From Alloprevotella sp. OH1205_COT-284 (GTDB lineage: Bacteria; Bacteroidota; Bacteroidia; Bacteroidales; Bacteroidaceae): a stretch of 64,000 bases of DNA. Below the pieces are notes generated by a model, which made no database searches, was not told where the DNA came from, and worked only from the letters and a program-made list of their open reading frames with translations. Of the stretch, positions 17,170 to 26,589 are shown piece by piece. The stretch covers positions 1 through 64,000 of the forward strand of contig NZ_RQYI01000007.1 in assembly GCF_003859795.1 (NCBI RefSeq), given 5' to 3'. Numbering within the stretch: position 1 is the stretch's first letter; the number at the start of each line of letters is the position of its first letter. Made by a program: the position numbers and the translations under genes.

Positions 17170-20100
17170 CTATTGATCGTCGTAATCCTCATAGGTGTTT
17201 TCTTGCGGCGTTTCGTCGTCAAGTCCGCTGTCTTTCTTTTGCGGCCGTTGCGTCTGTTCGTCGGGCAATTCGTCTTCGTAGATTTGCAGCGGTTGATCGC
17301 TGCCGGGCGGTTCGAAGTCGAGCGGCAGGTCGGGATTGATGCGGAGCGGCGAGAAGTTTTTGTCGTAGAAAGCGCGATAATCGTCGTAGGAGTAGAGCGT
17401 GCCGAGGAGTTTGAGGTTGTGCTCGCTGATGAGGACGATGCGGGCGTGGCGCAACATGATGCTCAATTCTCCGTCGCGAAAGAGGAGCTGGGTGTAGCGG
17501 TGTACGTCGTCGAAAGAAATAAATCCGCTCACGGCAAATCGTGTCAAACCCTCCGTGTGCTCTTTGGCGATGTCGAAACCGCGCGAGAGGAAACTCGAAA
17601 AATTGAAGCGTGCCAACGCGTAGAGCAACCGGTCGGCCGAGAGGCTGTCGGTGGGGTAGGCCACGAGGAACACAAAACGCGTTTCTTTTTCGGGATTGAG
17701 TTGCCGATCTTCTCCCGATGCCGCACTCTCGGCAGCCGTTTCGGAAACACGGCGTGCCCAAAGGCTGCTCAGCGAGTTGCTGCCGCCCGTCAGAGTGCGT
17801 CCGCTTTCGAGACCGCGGACAATCATGCCGGCCATTTCAGCCACGTCGCTCTTGGGATAGGTGGAGGCGAGGGTGCGCAGTTCGCGGGCGATGGTGTCGC
17901 GGGGGGCGGCGGAGAGCCGTGAGAGCGCATGGACGAGCATGAACTTCGGTCGATTGGCACCGGTGGGATAGCTGCGCGTGGAGATCTCGAAATTGGTCGA
18001 GACGAGGTCGGAGTTGCCGGCGAGATAGGCTTGGTAGGTGGCGCTGTAAAGAGAGTCTTCGAGCCGGCGGGCGTAGCGCGATTTATATTCAAAATCGGGA
18101 TCGACAACCACAGAAGTCATGGCATAGTCGGGGTAGTAGTCGGCGAGGGTTTGGCGGTATTGTTGGGCGTCGCTGTCCAGACCGCGGCGTTTGGCCAAAA
18201 GGAAAAGGTGGTAGTAGGCCTCGTCGAGGTGTTCGTAGGAGGGATATTGGCGCACCAAGCGAAGCAGTGTTTCCTCGGCGAGGGGCAGGTCTTCGAGTTT
18301 GTCCTTTTGGATGATGCCGGCGTGCAAAAGTCCGTCTTGTATGAGTCGGTGTGCCTCGGTTTGTGCTTCGGGCGAGAAGGGTAGGCGCGAGAGGTAGTGT
18401 TCGCGACGCATAGGGTCGCTTTCGGCTTGTGTTTCTTTTTGCGCATCGGGGGTGAGGGCAGCGTCGTCTTCGGGCGAGGTGATGCCCAAAAGTCGGTTGC
18501 GGTATTTTTCGAGGTCTTTGTCCACCTCGGCCACGCTCATTCCGGCGGCGGTGAGGCTGTCGCGGCGGGCATCGACGAGTGCGCGCAAGCTGTCTTCGGC
18601 GGCATAGTCGTAGGCTTCATCGGCGGCTGTGGCCACGACGGTGCGGTTGGAGCGTCGCCAGTCGTCTTCGTTTTTGCGGCGTCCCCATTGTTTGACAAAC
18701 GATTGTTTGCCTTGCAAGACGAGCCGGGAGTTGTAGAAATACCACGAACGATCGCCGTTGTCGATACGCGGCGCAGTCGATGCGGAGAGTTTGTTGTCGG
18801 GCAAGGATTCTCCGTTTTCTTCGGCCATGGCTCTTGCGATGCTGTCGGCCTTTTCTTTTCGGGCTTTGGCCTCTTTGCGCTTATATTCGGCAATGGCGAG
18901 GTCGATGACGCGATTGCGCTCCTCTTCGGGCATATTGACCAGCGAGAGGAGTGAGTCTTGCTCGAACACGACGGTGGTGTGTTCCACCAATTCGTCGAGA
19001 ATTTTGGAGCGACGTACAAGGGCGGCATAGTCGGCTCGGTCTTTGTCCAAAAGTCCGACGGCTTCGGTGAAGCAGGGTTGTGCTTTGTCGAAACGTCGGC
19101 GATCCCAATAAATACTGCCGAGGCGCAACAGCAAAACGCCTTTTTCGGGCGAAGCCTGCGTGGCGCGGTAGCGGCCGGTTTCGTAGGCTTCGATGGCGGC
19201 CGTGGTGTCGCGGCGGCTGAGGTGGATGTTGCCGATGGCGTAGAATATTTGGTCGAGGTAGTTGCTGTTGTTGTCGTTGCGTGCCATGCGCTTCAAGCGT
19301 TTCACCATCGCCTGTGCGCTTCGGGGAGTGGTGAGGGCTTCGGTCTGCAAAATGCGGGCATGGAAAGCCATTTCGTAAGGCGGATTTTGCGCCAAACAAC
19401 GATTTAAGGCCTGAAAAGCTTCGGTTTTTCGGTTGAGCGACAAGAGGGTTTGCGCCAAAGCGTAGTAGAGGCGTGCTTGGCGAAAGTTGCTGCGTTCGCC
19501 GTCGGCGGCTCGCTGCAAATAGGGTAAAGCCTCGGCGGCTCGCCGTTGGCGAAGGAGGAGGCCGGCCGTCGAAAGGTCGCGCTCATGCTGCAAGCGTTTG
19601 GAGAGGGGGCTGTTTCCGACGCGTCGCAAAGCGTCTTCGGCATCGTAAAACCAATTGGATTCGGCATAGCAGCGGGCAAGCCAAATGCGGGCTTCGTTTG
19701 CCACGTCGGGCTCGGCGGCGTAGAATCGTGTGATGTAGGCAAAGGTCGAGGCCGCGGCGAGAAAATCGCCTTGTTGAAACTGCGCCTTGCCCATGAGCAA
19801 CCATGCATTTTTCAAAAATGGGTTAAACTCCTTGCGCGACAAGTAGGCTTTCATGCGGGGCGACCGCTGCTTGTCGGCACTGACGACGGGGCGTTTTCGG
19901 ATGCTGTGGAGCTGAATAGCCTTTTCGCATTTGGTGATGGCGGTTTGGAAGTCGTTTTTGCCGAGCGAGCGCATTTTCTCATAGCCCACGGAGTAGAGCG
20001 GAAGGGCTTCGGTGTAGTTTTCGCGGAGGCCGTTGCGCTGCGCGTCTTCTCCTGCTTTGTAGGCCACGGTGGCGTTGTAAAACACGTTGTAGCGGGTGAC

Positions 20101-20238
20101 AAATGCTTGCCACCGGCGTGTGGTTGCCGTGTTTTGCTTCGTGGAGCACGATGCGAGCAGACCGCACAAAAAAGCGATATGGAGCAGACGACGAATGATG
20201 GGCGGAGAAGTTGAGAGGTGGTGAACCGTGAAACACAA
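17170..20238 (-). CDS. porW: Type IX secretion system lipoprotein PorW/SprE
   Basis: 1022 residues. Lipoprotein signal with lipobox LLASC (Cys31). Residues about 40-420 are tetratricopeptide repeats (for example KNAWLLMGKAQFQQGDFLAAASTFAYITRFY). A charged middle part is followed by further repeat-like helices, and the end is acidic. This matches PorW (Porphyromonas) / SprE (Flavobacterium), the periplasm-facing lipoprotein needed for T9SS secretion; the length is at the upper end of the family. Last gene of the operon beginning with dedA. It fits with T9SS-type cargo elsewhere in the window (S8 protease, metzincin). Confidence 0.85.
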   Translation of the reverse strand: MCFTVHHLSTSPPIIRRLLHIAFLCGLLASCSTKQNTATTRRWQAFVTRYNVFYNATVAYKAGEDAQRNGLRENYTEALPLYSVGYEKMRSLGKNDFQTAITKCEKAIQLHSIRKRPVVSADKQRSPRMKAYLSRKEFNPFLKNAWLLMGKAQFQQGDFLAAASTFAYITRFYAAEPDVANEARIWLARCYAESNWFYDAEDALRRVGNSPLSKRLQHERDLSTAGLLLRQRRAAEALPYLQRAADGERSNFRQARLYYALAQTLLSLNRKTEAFQALNRCLAQNPPYEMAFHARILQTEALTTPRSAQAMVKRLKRMARNDNNSNYLDQIFYAIGNIHLSRRDTTAAIEAYETGRYRATQASPEKGVLLLRLGSIYWDRRRFDKAQPCFTEAVGLLDKDRADYAALVRRSKILDELVEHTTVVFEQDSLLSLVNMPEEERNRVIDLAIAEYKRKEAKARKEKADSIARAMAEENGESLPDNKLSASTAPRIDNGDRSWYFYNSRLVLQGKQSFVKQWGRRKNEDDWRRSNRTVVATAADEAYDYAAEDSLRALVDARRDSLTAAGMSVAEVDKDLEKYRNRLLGITSPEDDAALTPDAQKETQAESDPMRREHYLSRLPFSPEAQTEAHRLIQDGLLHAGIIQKDKLEDLPLAEETLLRLVRQYPSYEHLDEAYYHLFLLAKRRGLDSDAQQYRQTLADYYPDYAMTSVVVDPDFEYKSRYARRLEDSLYSATYQAYLAGNSDLVSTNFEISTRSYPTGANRPKFMLVHALSRLSAAPRDTIARELRTLASTYPKSDVAEMAGMIVRGLESGRTLTGGSNSLSSLWARRVSETAAESAASGEDRQLNPEKETRFVFLVAYPTDSLSADRLLYALARFNFSSFLSRGFDIAKEHTEGLTRFAVSGFISFDDVHRYTQLLFRDGELSIMLRHARIVLISEHNLKLLGTLYSYDDYRAFYDKNFSPLRINPDLPLDFEPPGSDQPLQIYEDELPDEQTQRPQKKDSGLDDETPQENTYEDYDDQ

Positions 20239-20283
20239 AACGCGACGAAGTGCGAACAGCTCGAAGCGGAAAATCGGCAGGTC

Positions 20284-21105
20284 TTATTTTCTTAAACGCA
20301 AAAAAAACGGCTTTATTGTTCGTGCAAGGAAGTAGACCGAAACGCTCACCACGATGATGGCTGCGCCGGAGGGCACGTTGAGGGCGTAAGACAACCACAA
20401 CCCGGCAAGACAATCGGCAAACCCTACGATCATCGAGGCGATGACCATGCCGCGAAAACTGCGCGTGAAGAGGGCGGCGGTGAGTTGCGGAACGGAGAGG
20501 AGCGAAATGACCATGACGATGCCCACCATGCGCAGACAGCCCACGATGGTGAGGGCGGTGAGGGCGGTGAGGGTGATTTCGAGCGTGCGCACGGGGAGTC
20601 CTTGCGAAAAGGCGAAGTCACGGTCGTAGGCTATGGTGACGATGCTGCGTTCCAAAAAGAAAAAGAGCAATCCCGTGGCGAGCGTGAGTGCGCCCATTGC
20701 CCAAAGGTCGGCCGCAGAGATGCTGAGGATGTTGCCGAAAAGATAGGAGGGCAGGTCGGTCATGAAACCGGGGGCGAGATAGGCGAAAAGGATGCCCAAA
20801 CTCATGCCGAACGTCCAGATCATGGCCACCGCGCTGTCTTCGCGCACCTCGCGGCGGCGACTGAGCCAATCAATGCCCAAACCGCTCAGAAGTGCGAATA
20901 TCGCTGCGCCCAACACGGGAGAGAAACCGAAAAACGCACCCATTCCCACACCGCCCAACGAGGCGTGAGCCATGCCGCCGCCGGTGATGACGAGGCGACG
21001 GGTCACGACGTAGGTGCCGATCCAAGCGCAAAGCACACTCGAAAGCAAGGCACCGATGAGGGCATATTGAAAAAATGTGTAGGAAAGAAGCGAGCTCATG
21101 GGCAT
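20284..21105 (-). CDS. Zinc/manganese-type metal ABC transporter permease
   Basis: About 273 residues from ATG 21105 (an ATG two codons later is also possible). Eight or so membrane helices with family signatures VVTRRLVITGGGMAHASLGGVGMG and RMVGIVMVISLLSVPQLTAALF, typical of ZnuB/TroC/MntB permeases. Its ATPase and solute-binding partners are not adjacent. It lies between a small Cys-containing membrane protein and porW in an operon with 26- and 45-base gaps. Confidence 0.87.
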   Translation of the reverse strand: MPMSSLLSYTFFQYALIGALLSSVLCAWIGTYVVTRRLVITGGGMAHASLGGVGMGAFFGFSPVLGAAIFALLSGLGIDWLSRRREVREDSAVAMIWTFGMSLGILFAYLAPGFMTDLPSYLFGNILSISAADLWAMGALTLATGLLFFFLERSIVTIAYDRDFAFSQGLPVRTLEITLTALTALTIVGCLRMVGIVMVISLLSVPQLTAALFTRSFRGMVIASMIVGFADCLAGLWLSYALNVPSGAAIIVVSVSVYFLARTIKPFFLRLRK

Positions 21106-21131
21106 CGAAAATAAAACGAAACAAAAAACAA

Positions 21132-21557
21132 TCACACCTCAAAACGACGCTCGCCGACGAGAAGAAGCACGTCGTCTTTCAACTCGTAGGGCAGGCGGAT
21201 GCCGCGCAGTTGCAGCGAACGCACCCAGCCGGCCACTTCTTCGGAGCGGAGGGTGGTGAGGACTTCGTTGAACTCTTCGATTTCGGTCTCCGAATAGTCG
21301 TCGCACTCCCTGCCGCGAAAGCGATCCAGCTCCTCGTCTTCGTAGTATTCGATCTCTTTGCTCACGGCAGCCAAAAGACTGTCTTTTTCGCAAGTTTCGT
21401 GGCGGCCGCAGCAACCGGCCGCAGCTCCTTCGCGCACTTCGGGCATGTGGTCGATTTTGCCTTCTTTGATTTGCCGGCCATACCACCATTGGCGAATCAG
21501 TCCGGCCACGGCGGCTACGATGCCGAGCGCAACGATGAGCAGAAAAAGTTGTAACAC
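21132..21557 (-). CDS. Small membrane-anchored protein with Cys cluster
   Basis: 141 residues: one N-terminal helix (about 1-20), a Cys cluster CCGRHETC around residues 49-56, and an acidic C-terminal domain ending EVLTTLRSEEVAGWVRSLQLRGIRLP. A gene of this type between aroA and a metal permease is, to my recollection, conserved in Bacteroidales. The Cys/His cluster beside a metal permease suggests metal binding; that is inference. Confidence 0.65.
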   Translation of the reverse strand: MLQLFLLIVALGIVAAVAGLIRQWWYGRQIKEGKIDHMPEVREGAAAGCCGRHETCEKDSLLAAVSKEIEYYEDEELDRFRGRECDDYSETEIEEFNEVLTTLRSEEVAGWVRSLQLRGIRLPYELKDDVLLLVGERRFEV

Positions 21558-21647
21558 AGCGGTAGAGAATTGGAGGTGAAAAGATGAGAAGGGGAGGATG
21601 TTGCCGAAAGGGCGGTATTGTTTATCTCTTTCGGGAAGGGCGGCGGA

Positions 21648-22877
21648 TCAATTTTCGAGAGCGCGGAGTGCATCCCAAAACAAAGGGTAGGACTTGGAGA
21701 CGACTTCGGGGTTTTCGATTTCCACATCGGCTGCGCACAAGGCCGTCGGAGCGAAAGCCATGGCCATGCGGTGATCGTCGTAGGTGGCGACGGTTACGGC
21801 TCTGTGGCGAACGAGCTTCATTGTGTCGGCCGTCGGAGAAAAAGCCAGTTCTCCCTCGTTCGGCTCGGTGAGCACGAGGCCATATTTAGAAAGTTCGGTT
21901 TTGAGGGCGGCGATGCGGTCGGTCTCTTTTATTTTCAAACTTTTCAAACCGGTGAAGTGAAAAGCCTGTCCCAACATGGCGCAAGTCACCACTACGGCCT
22001 GCGCCAAATCGGGGGTGTCTGAAAAGTCGGCGCGATAGACATTCCCGACCGTTCTTTTCGTGCGTGTGAGTATTGCGCCTTCGTTGGTGAAGCGGGTGTA
22101 AACTCCCAGCGGTTCAAACAAGGTGCTACACGCCGCATCTCCCTGCATGCTCTCGCTCCGCAGTCCGTGCAGCAATACCCGTGCGTCGGGATCGGGGGAG
22201 AGTGCCGTCAGTTCGTACCAATAAGAGGCTGCGCTCCAATCGGGCTCGATCGTGTTGGTTGGGGGGCGGAGGTAGCCGGACGGAGATACGACGATTTCGT
22301 GTCCGTTTCGCCGCACTTTTGCTCCAAACTCCGTCATCTGTCGGAGCGTCATTTCCAAATAGGGGGCGGAGGCGATTTCGCCTTCCAACACCAAATGCAA
22401 CCCCTCGCTTAATGTAGGGCCGATCATCAATATCGCCGAGATATATTGCGAACTCACATCGGCGGCCATTCGCACAAGCCCCCCGCGCAAACGCCGTCCG
22501 CGGATGCGAAGCGGAGGAAAACCTTCTTCTTGCTCATAGGTGATTTCCGCGCCGAGCGTGCGCAACGCATTCACCAAAATGCCGATGGGGCGTTGGTGCA
22601 TGCGCCGAGTACCCGAAAGAACATGGGTTTCTCCTTCCCGGGTGGCATAGAAAGCGGTGAGAAAGCGCATGGCCGTTCCGGCCGCACCGATGTTGATTTC
22701 TTCGGGATTGTGGCGCAGGGCAGTCATCACGGCACGTGTGTCGTCGCAGTCGGACAGGCCTTCGGGTGCGGCAGACGATCCGGAGAGGGCGTTGAGAATG
22801 AGCGCACGAGCTGAGAGGCTTTTGCTTGCCGGCAGCGTCACTTCGGTGCGAAGAGTGGGAGAGAGGCGGATGTGCAT
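21648..22877 (-). CDS. aroA: 3-phosphoshikimate 1-carboxyvinyltransferase (EPSP synthase)
   Basis: 409 residues. Shikimate pathway: joins phosphoenolpyruvate to shikimate-3-phosphate. Signatures are PASKSLSARALIL at the N-terminus, GAAGTAMRFLTA in the PEP/glyphosate region, RPIGILVNALRTLGA, KETDRIAAL and the C-terminal DDHRMAMAFAPTAL. Relative to the E. coli enzyme, the usual NAGTAMRP is AAGTAMRF, so the residues matching Asn94 and Pro101 differ. Second gene of the dedA operon. Confidence 0.93.
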   Translation of the reverse strand: MHIRLSPTLRTEVTLPASKSLSARALILNALSGSSAAPEGLSDCDDTRAVMTALRHNPEEINIGAAGTAMRFLTAFYATREGETHVLSGTRRMHQRPIGILVNALRTLGAEITYEQEEGFPPLRIRGRRLRGGLVRMAADVSSQYISAILMIGPTLSEGLHLVLEGEIASAPYLEMTLRQMTEFGAKVRRNGHEIVVSPSGYLRPPTNTIEPDWSAASYWYELTALSPDPDARVLLHGLRSESMQGDAACSTLFEPLGVYTRFTNEGAILTRTKRTVGNVYRADFSDTPDLAQAVVVTCAMLGQAFHFTGLKSLKIKETDRIAALKTELSKYGLVLTEPNEGELAFSPTADTMKLVRHRAVTVATYDDHRMAMAFAPTALCAADVEIENPEVVSKSYPLFWDALRALEN

Positions 22878-22961
22878 GATGCGGAAAACGGCAGAATAAA
22901 AACGGAGATGCCCCCGATGGGAGCTTTCGGCAACGGAGAGGGGGCGAAGCGGTGGAGCGGC

Positions 22962-23600
22962 TTATTTCTTGGGAGCTTTCGAGGCTTTGTAGACGAGAAT
23001 GGCAATCACAAACGCCACGATAGCCATGAGCCCGTAGCCTATGATGTGACTGTATTCGCCGGCTTTGGCAACAACGGCCTCTTTGCTCTCCATGCCGGGC
23101 ACACGCGAAAGGGAGTAGCCGATGGCGGCCAAAACGATGTTCCACATGCCTGCGCCGATCGTGGTGTAGAGCAAAAACTTGCCGACGCCCATTTGAGCAA
23201 GTCCGGCAGGGATGCTGATCAGCTGACGGACGGCAGGAATCAAACGACCGACGAGTGTCGAAACAACGCCGTGTTTCCGAAAGAAAGTTTCGGCATTCTG
23301 CACTTTCTCCTCGTCCAAAAGGCACATGTGGCCGAGGCGGCTGCTGGCAAAACGATACACAAACGGCCGGCCGAGCCAAAGTGCAAGATAATAGTTGATC
23401 AATGCGCCGATGTCGGCACCGATAGTGGCAAAAACGACGACCCAAACAATGTTGAGATCGTCGCTTACGGCGGCCAACCAAGCTGCCGGAGGAACGATCA
23501 CCTCGGAAGGAAATGGGATGAATGAACTCTCAATGGCCATGAAAAGAGTGATGACCCAATAGTCGAGGTGTTCCAACACCCACGCAATGATGCTATCCAT
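22962..23600 (-). CDS. DedA family membrane protein
   Basis: 212 residues from ATG 23600; the -7 box at 23631-23638 excludes the longer frame. Hallmarks: FIPFPSEVIVPPAAWLA near the N-terminus, GADIGALINYYLALWLGR, FFRKHGVVSTLVGRLIPAVRQLISIPAGLAQM, and a final membrane helix. DedA proteins move lipid carriers or phospholipids across the inner membrane and support envelope homeostasis. First gene of the operon. Confidence 0.92.
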   Translation of the reverse strand: MDSIIAWVLEHLDYWVITLFMAIESSFIPFPSEVIVPPAAWLAAVSDDLNIVWVVVFATIGADIGALINYYLALWLGRPFVYRFASSRLGHMCLLDEEKVQNAETFFRKHGVVSTLVGRLIPAVRQLISIPAGLAQMGVGKFLLYTTIGAGMWNIVLAAIGYSLSRVPGMESKEAVVAKAGEYSHIIGYGLMAIVAFVIAILVYKASKAPKK

Positions 23601-23630
23601 AAAGTGGTTGAATTTATATTTAAGACCGAG

Positions 23631-23638
23631 CAAAGGTA
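23631..23638 (-). promoter_or_regulatory. Promoter -7 box of the dedA-aroA-porW operon
   Basis: TACCTTTG on the minus strand, 30 bases before the dedA ATG. The five genes downstream have gaps of about 26-91 bases and no internal terminator is seen. Confidence 0.65.
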
Positions 23639-23749
23639 CGAAAAAAACATAGGCAACCCAAGTGGCCGCCTGCGTTTTGTGGTCTGTTTGCCTGCTTCGG
23701 CATTTTTCCGTTGGGCGGAGTGGGGTTAATTGTATTCATGTGGAGAATT

Positions 23750-24271
23750 TTAATTGTCCAAGATAAATATAAGTGCAATAGAACCCACTACTAATAATGC
23801 CATGAATAAACAAGCCAAAATACCTATATATTTTCCATATGTTATACCCCTATCGATGAAATCAATTGCATTGGGATAGTCATGATTGTTTATTTTGAGT
23901 CTTACTTTAATGATTTCTCTGACATCCGTTAGTCCTTTGTATATGCCTAAGTATAGGAGTACTACACATATAAAAACAAATATTGTGATGATGCACAAAA
24001 ATACCGATATGATCATCTTGTTGGAATGATTTATTGAGGTGTTAGATACATATGCTATGATCAATGAGATCATGAAAGTATAAAAATACACTCCTCGTTC
24101 CAATATAAATCGAGCTTCTTTTAGTGAGTCCAATAGGATTAGTAAAAGTAATTTTGTTTTCTCAAAATTACCGTCGGGGGTATCATCGGTAGAGCTCTCT
24201 TCTTTTAAAGAGCTCTGCTCCTGTTTTATCTGTTTTAGAATAGAAAATAAAGAAAAAAAGAAATCGGACAT
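23750..24271 (-). CDS. AT-rich orphan membrane protein, unknown function
   Basis: 173 residues: a charged N-terminus (about 1-40), a helix (LLLILLDSLKEARFILERG), two membrane segments at about 62-82 and 87-110, a cytoplasmic loop and a third segment near 148-171. I recognise no family. It and its upstream flank are clearly more AT-rich than the adjoining genes, which suggests recent acquisition. No partner gene is adjacent. Confidence 0.6.
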   Translation of the reverse strand: MSDFFFSLFSILKQIKQEQSSLKEESSTDDTPDGNFEKTKLLLLILLDSLKEARFILERGVYFYTFMISLIIAYVSNTSINHSNKMIISVFLCIITIFVFICVVLLYLGIYKGLTDVREIIKVRLKINNHDYPNAIDFIDRGITYGKYIGILACLFMALLVVGSIALIFILDN

Positions 24272-24763
24272 AATAGGCTTAAATTAACAACAGCAATATT
24301 CTGAATTATTTCTGATTTATTCAAGGAAATCTTAGTTTTTTTATGTTAAGTGTGAAAATGAACGAATTCTTTTCTTGTTTGAACTAATATAAATTAAAGA
24401 TGATTTTGGAATGATTTTCGGTTTGAAATATTTGTTGTTTTTATGCACGGAGAGAAACGGGATAATTTCGGGCGGAGGGACAGGATGGATTGAAAGCGAC
24501 TTTGAAGCGCATGTCTAAGTAGGAGAAGCAGAAAGGAGGAGGATGGCATGCTCTTTCCGTTGGTTAAGTTTTTTTGTGGAAGATATTGTTTTTCAGTAAC
24601 TAATTTCTTGATTGGAAGATGATGGAAAAAGACGAATGGAAATCCTATGGCGTGCTTGTTTGGGTTCTGTAAAAATAATAAAATGTTCAGTTTTTCTTGT
24701 TAGGGTACGGAAAAAAAGACTACTTTTGCAATCTGATTATATTTTTCTATTTTACCTCTTCTT
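24272..24763. other. AT-rich intergenic region
   Basis: Apart from the promoter of the AraC gene at its right end I see nothing: no hairpin with T-run, no open frame with coding character. Confidence 0.5.
24721..24728 (+). promoter_or_regulatory. Promoter -7 box of the AraC gene
   Basis: TACTTTTG, 35 bases before the ATG at 24764. Confidence 0.65.
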
Positions 24764-25651
24764 ATGAACAAGAACAAAGAATATATTCATGTGGCCTTAC
24801 ACGATGTACTTCCCTATGCCAATACGCTGAGTTTGGGCGAAGACGATTTGCTCATCGTTGACGATGTGCGCCGCATAGATTTTGAGAACAGGGCTTTGCA
24901 GACCGGTTTTTTTACTATCGGCTATTGTACGAGAGGAGAGGCACGTTTCAAACTGAACGGTAGGCAGATGTGTCTGTATCCCGGATGTCTTTTTGTTTCG
25001 TTGGGGCAGCAAGTGATTGAAGACGGGCATTATAGCGATGATTTCCAAGTGGTGGCCGTGTTGCAGAGTCATCAGTTTGTGCAGGAAATTCTCATGTCGA
25101 TGCTCAACCTTTGGCCTTATCTGCTGTATTTGCTTGAAAATCCCGTGATCACCCTGCAAGACGAAGAGCAACGGTGGATATGGCGCGATTATCTGTTGTT
25201 GCTTCAACGCTTGAAAAACAAAACCCACACTTTCCGTCGCGAAGCCATTCTTTCGATTTTGCAGGCTTTCTATTTGGACATTTGCCATTTTCTCGAACAG
25301 AGATGTTCTCAGCGTTCGACCTCGAACTCGCGCACCTACGATGTATTTTATCGCTTCATGCAGCTGTTGGCACAAAACTATAAGCGTGAACGCGAAGTGG
25401 CGTGGTATGCCGCGCAACTGCAACTCACACCCAAATATCTCTCAGAGGTGGTGAAGAACGTGAGCGGACGCACCGTCAGCCAATGGGTTTCGACCGTGGT
25501 GGTCATGGAAATCAAGAGTATGCTTCGTAACACCAATTTGAGTGTCAAGGAGATTTCCATAAAAATGAACTTCCCCAATCAAAGTTTTATGGGAAAATAT
25601 TTCAAAAACATCACGCAACGCTCGCCGTTGGAATATCGAAAAGAGAAATAA
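24764..25651 (+). CDS. AraC-family transcriptional regulator (soluble)
   Basis: 295 residues. N-terminal cupin-like sensing part (about 20-110, FFTIGYCTRGEARFKLNGRQM, then LYPGCLFVSLGQQ). C-terminal double helix-turn-helix (about 200-295: EVAWYAAQLQLTPKYLSEVVKNVSGRTVSQWV, then VKEISIKMNFPNQSFMGKYFKNITQRSPLEYRK). No adjacent target gene is evident. Single gene between its promoter and a hairpin. Confidence 0.88.
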   Translation: MNKNKEYIHVALHDVLPYANTLSLGEDDLLIVDDVRRIDFENRALQTGFFTIGYCTRGEARFKLNGRQMCLYPGCLFVSLGQQVIEDGHYSDDFQVVAVLQSHQFVQEILMSMLNLWPYLLYLLENPVITLQDEEQRWIWRDYLLLLQRLKNKTHTFRREAILSILQAFYLDICHFLEQRCSQRSTSNSRTYDVFYRFMQLLAQNYKREREVAWYAAQLQLTPKYLSEVVKNVSGRTVSQWVSTVVVMEIKSMLRNTNLSVKEISIKMNFPNQSFMGKYFKNITQRSPLEYRKEK

Positions 25652-25658
25652 TACGACA

Positions 25659-25703
25659 GTGTCCGATAAAAGTTTTGTTGTCCGAAAAACTTTTGTCGGA
25701 CAC
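25659..25703 (+). terminator. Terminator after the AraC gene
   Basis: gtgtccgataaaagttt (25659-25675) pairs with aaacttttgtcggacac (25687-25703), then CTTTTCG. Confidence 0.7.
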
Positions 25704-25830
25704 TTTTCGTTGGCAACGCCGCTGTCGGAAAATGTCGGCCGCCGCTCTCCGGAAACGGCATCTTTTCGGAACGACAATTTCGCTTCTGCCGCTCTGTCGG
25801 CCGGTTGCCGTTTCGGTTTTCGGCATGCCT

Positions 25831-26345
25831 CCGATGAAACCGCCCTTTTCGGCCGTTTTCTCCCCTAAGTTTTGTGTTTTTGCCGTTTTGCCTCCGCTAA
25901 ATCGGCTATCTTGTTGAATTTCTGCGTGTTTCTTGCGAAGGCAAAGCAGAGGTTTGCCTTCACGGGAATTTGTAATTGTTTGAAAGTCAGTGTAACTACG
26001 GTGAAGGCAAAATACTCTTTTTGCTTCCGCCTCCTTTCACTGTTGCGCGGCGAAAAACGGCCTTTTTCGAGGCTGTGAAAGCAAAAAAACGAAACAAGGA
26101 GTTGATTTACAGTTGTTTGGAGATGCGATCTTTCGTTTTGCCTTCACTTGCCTTCACCGTAAGATGGCTGAAATTCAGCGATTTGAATCGTTTAGCGGAG
26201 GCAGCGGAAGCAAAAAACAAACACAAGTGTATGCGCGTGCGCGCGAGAGAGGCTGGTCGAGGGGGCTGAAAGGAGGCAGATTTCACAGCCTCAGAGGAAG
26301 AAAATTCTATCTCCAATGTAGAAATTTCCGCATTGGAGGCAGTGT
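25831..26345 (-). repeat. Dispersed composite repeat, copy A (inverted)
   Basis: About 515 bases, minus orientation. Read on the minus strand: four 22-nt units (26345 to about 26258), the alternating CG box near 26233-26245, the hairpins with TTGCCTTC/GAAGGCAA arms, and the GGGCGGTTTCATCGG end at 25831-25845. Short open frames inside are rich in repeated KAKxxFAFT-like strings, an artefact of the repeats. It lies between the AraC gene and the convergent dprA. The rest of this 0.9-kb gap (26346-26484) shows nothing recognisable. Confidence 0.8.
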
Positions 26346-26484
26346 CGTGTCGGGCTGATCTGTTGGGGGAGCGATGGCGACGGCTGCGCACGCCCGCAAC
26401 TTGAAGGCGGGAGCGGGGCAATGCGTATTTGTCGGTGTGGCCGCGTCGTGTGAGGCATGAGGCGCGGGCGGAGCTTTCGAGATC

Positions 26485-26532
26485 GACAGCCGCATCAAAT
26501 TTCTGTTCGGAAGTTTGATGCGGCTGTCTTTT
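26485..26532 (-). terminator. Terminator of the pgi-dprA operon
   Basis: gacagccgcatcaaa / tttgatgcggctgtc perfect 15-bp stem downstream of the dprA stop codon, with T-runs. Confidence 0.75.
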
Positions 26533-26589
26533 GTTTTCGATGGGTGTGAGGGGGGGAAGGGGCGGCGTGGCACGGCGATCGGTGGGGGC

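Noticed and set aside
25872-26269. Open frames inside composite repeat copy A giving KAKxxFAFT-like peptides
   Set aside because: They follow the GAAGGCAA repeats in several frames and recur in all copies on either strand; no start signal or coding composition.
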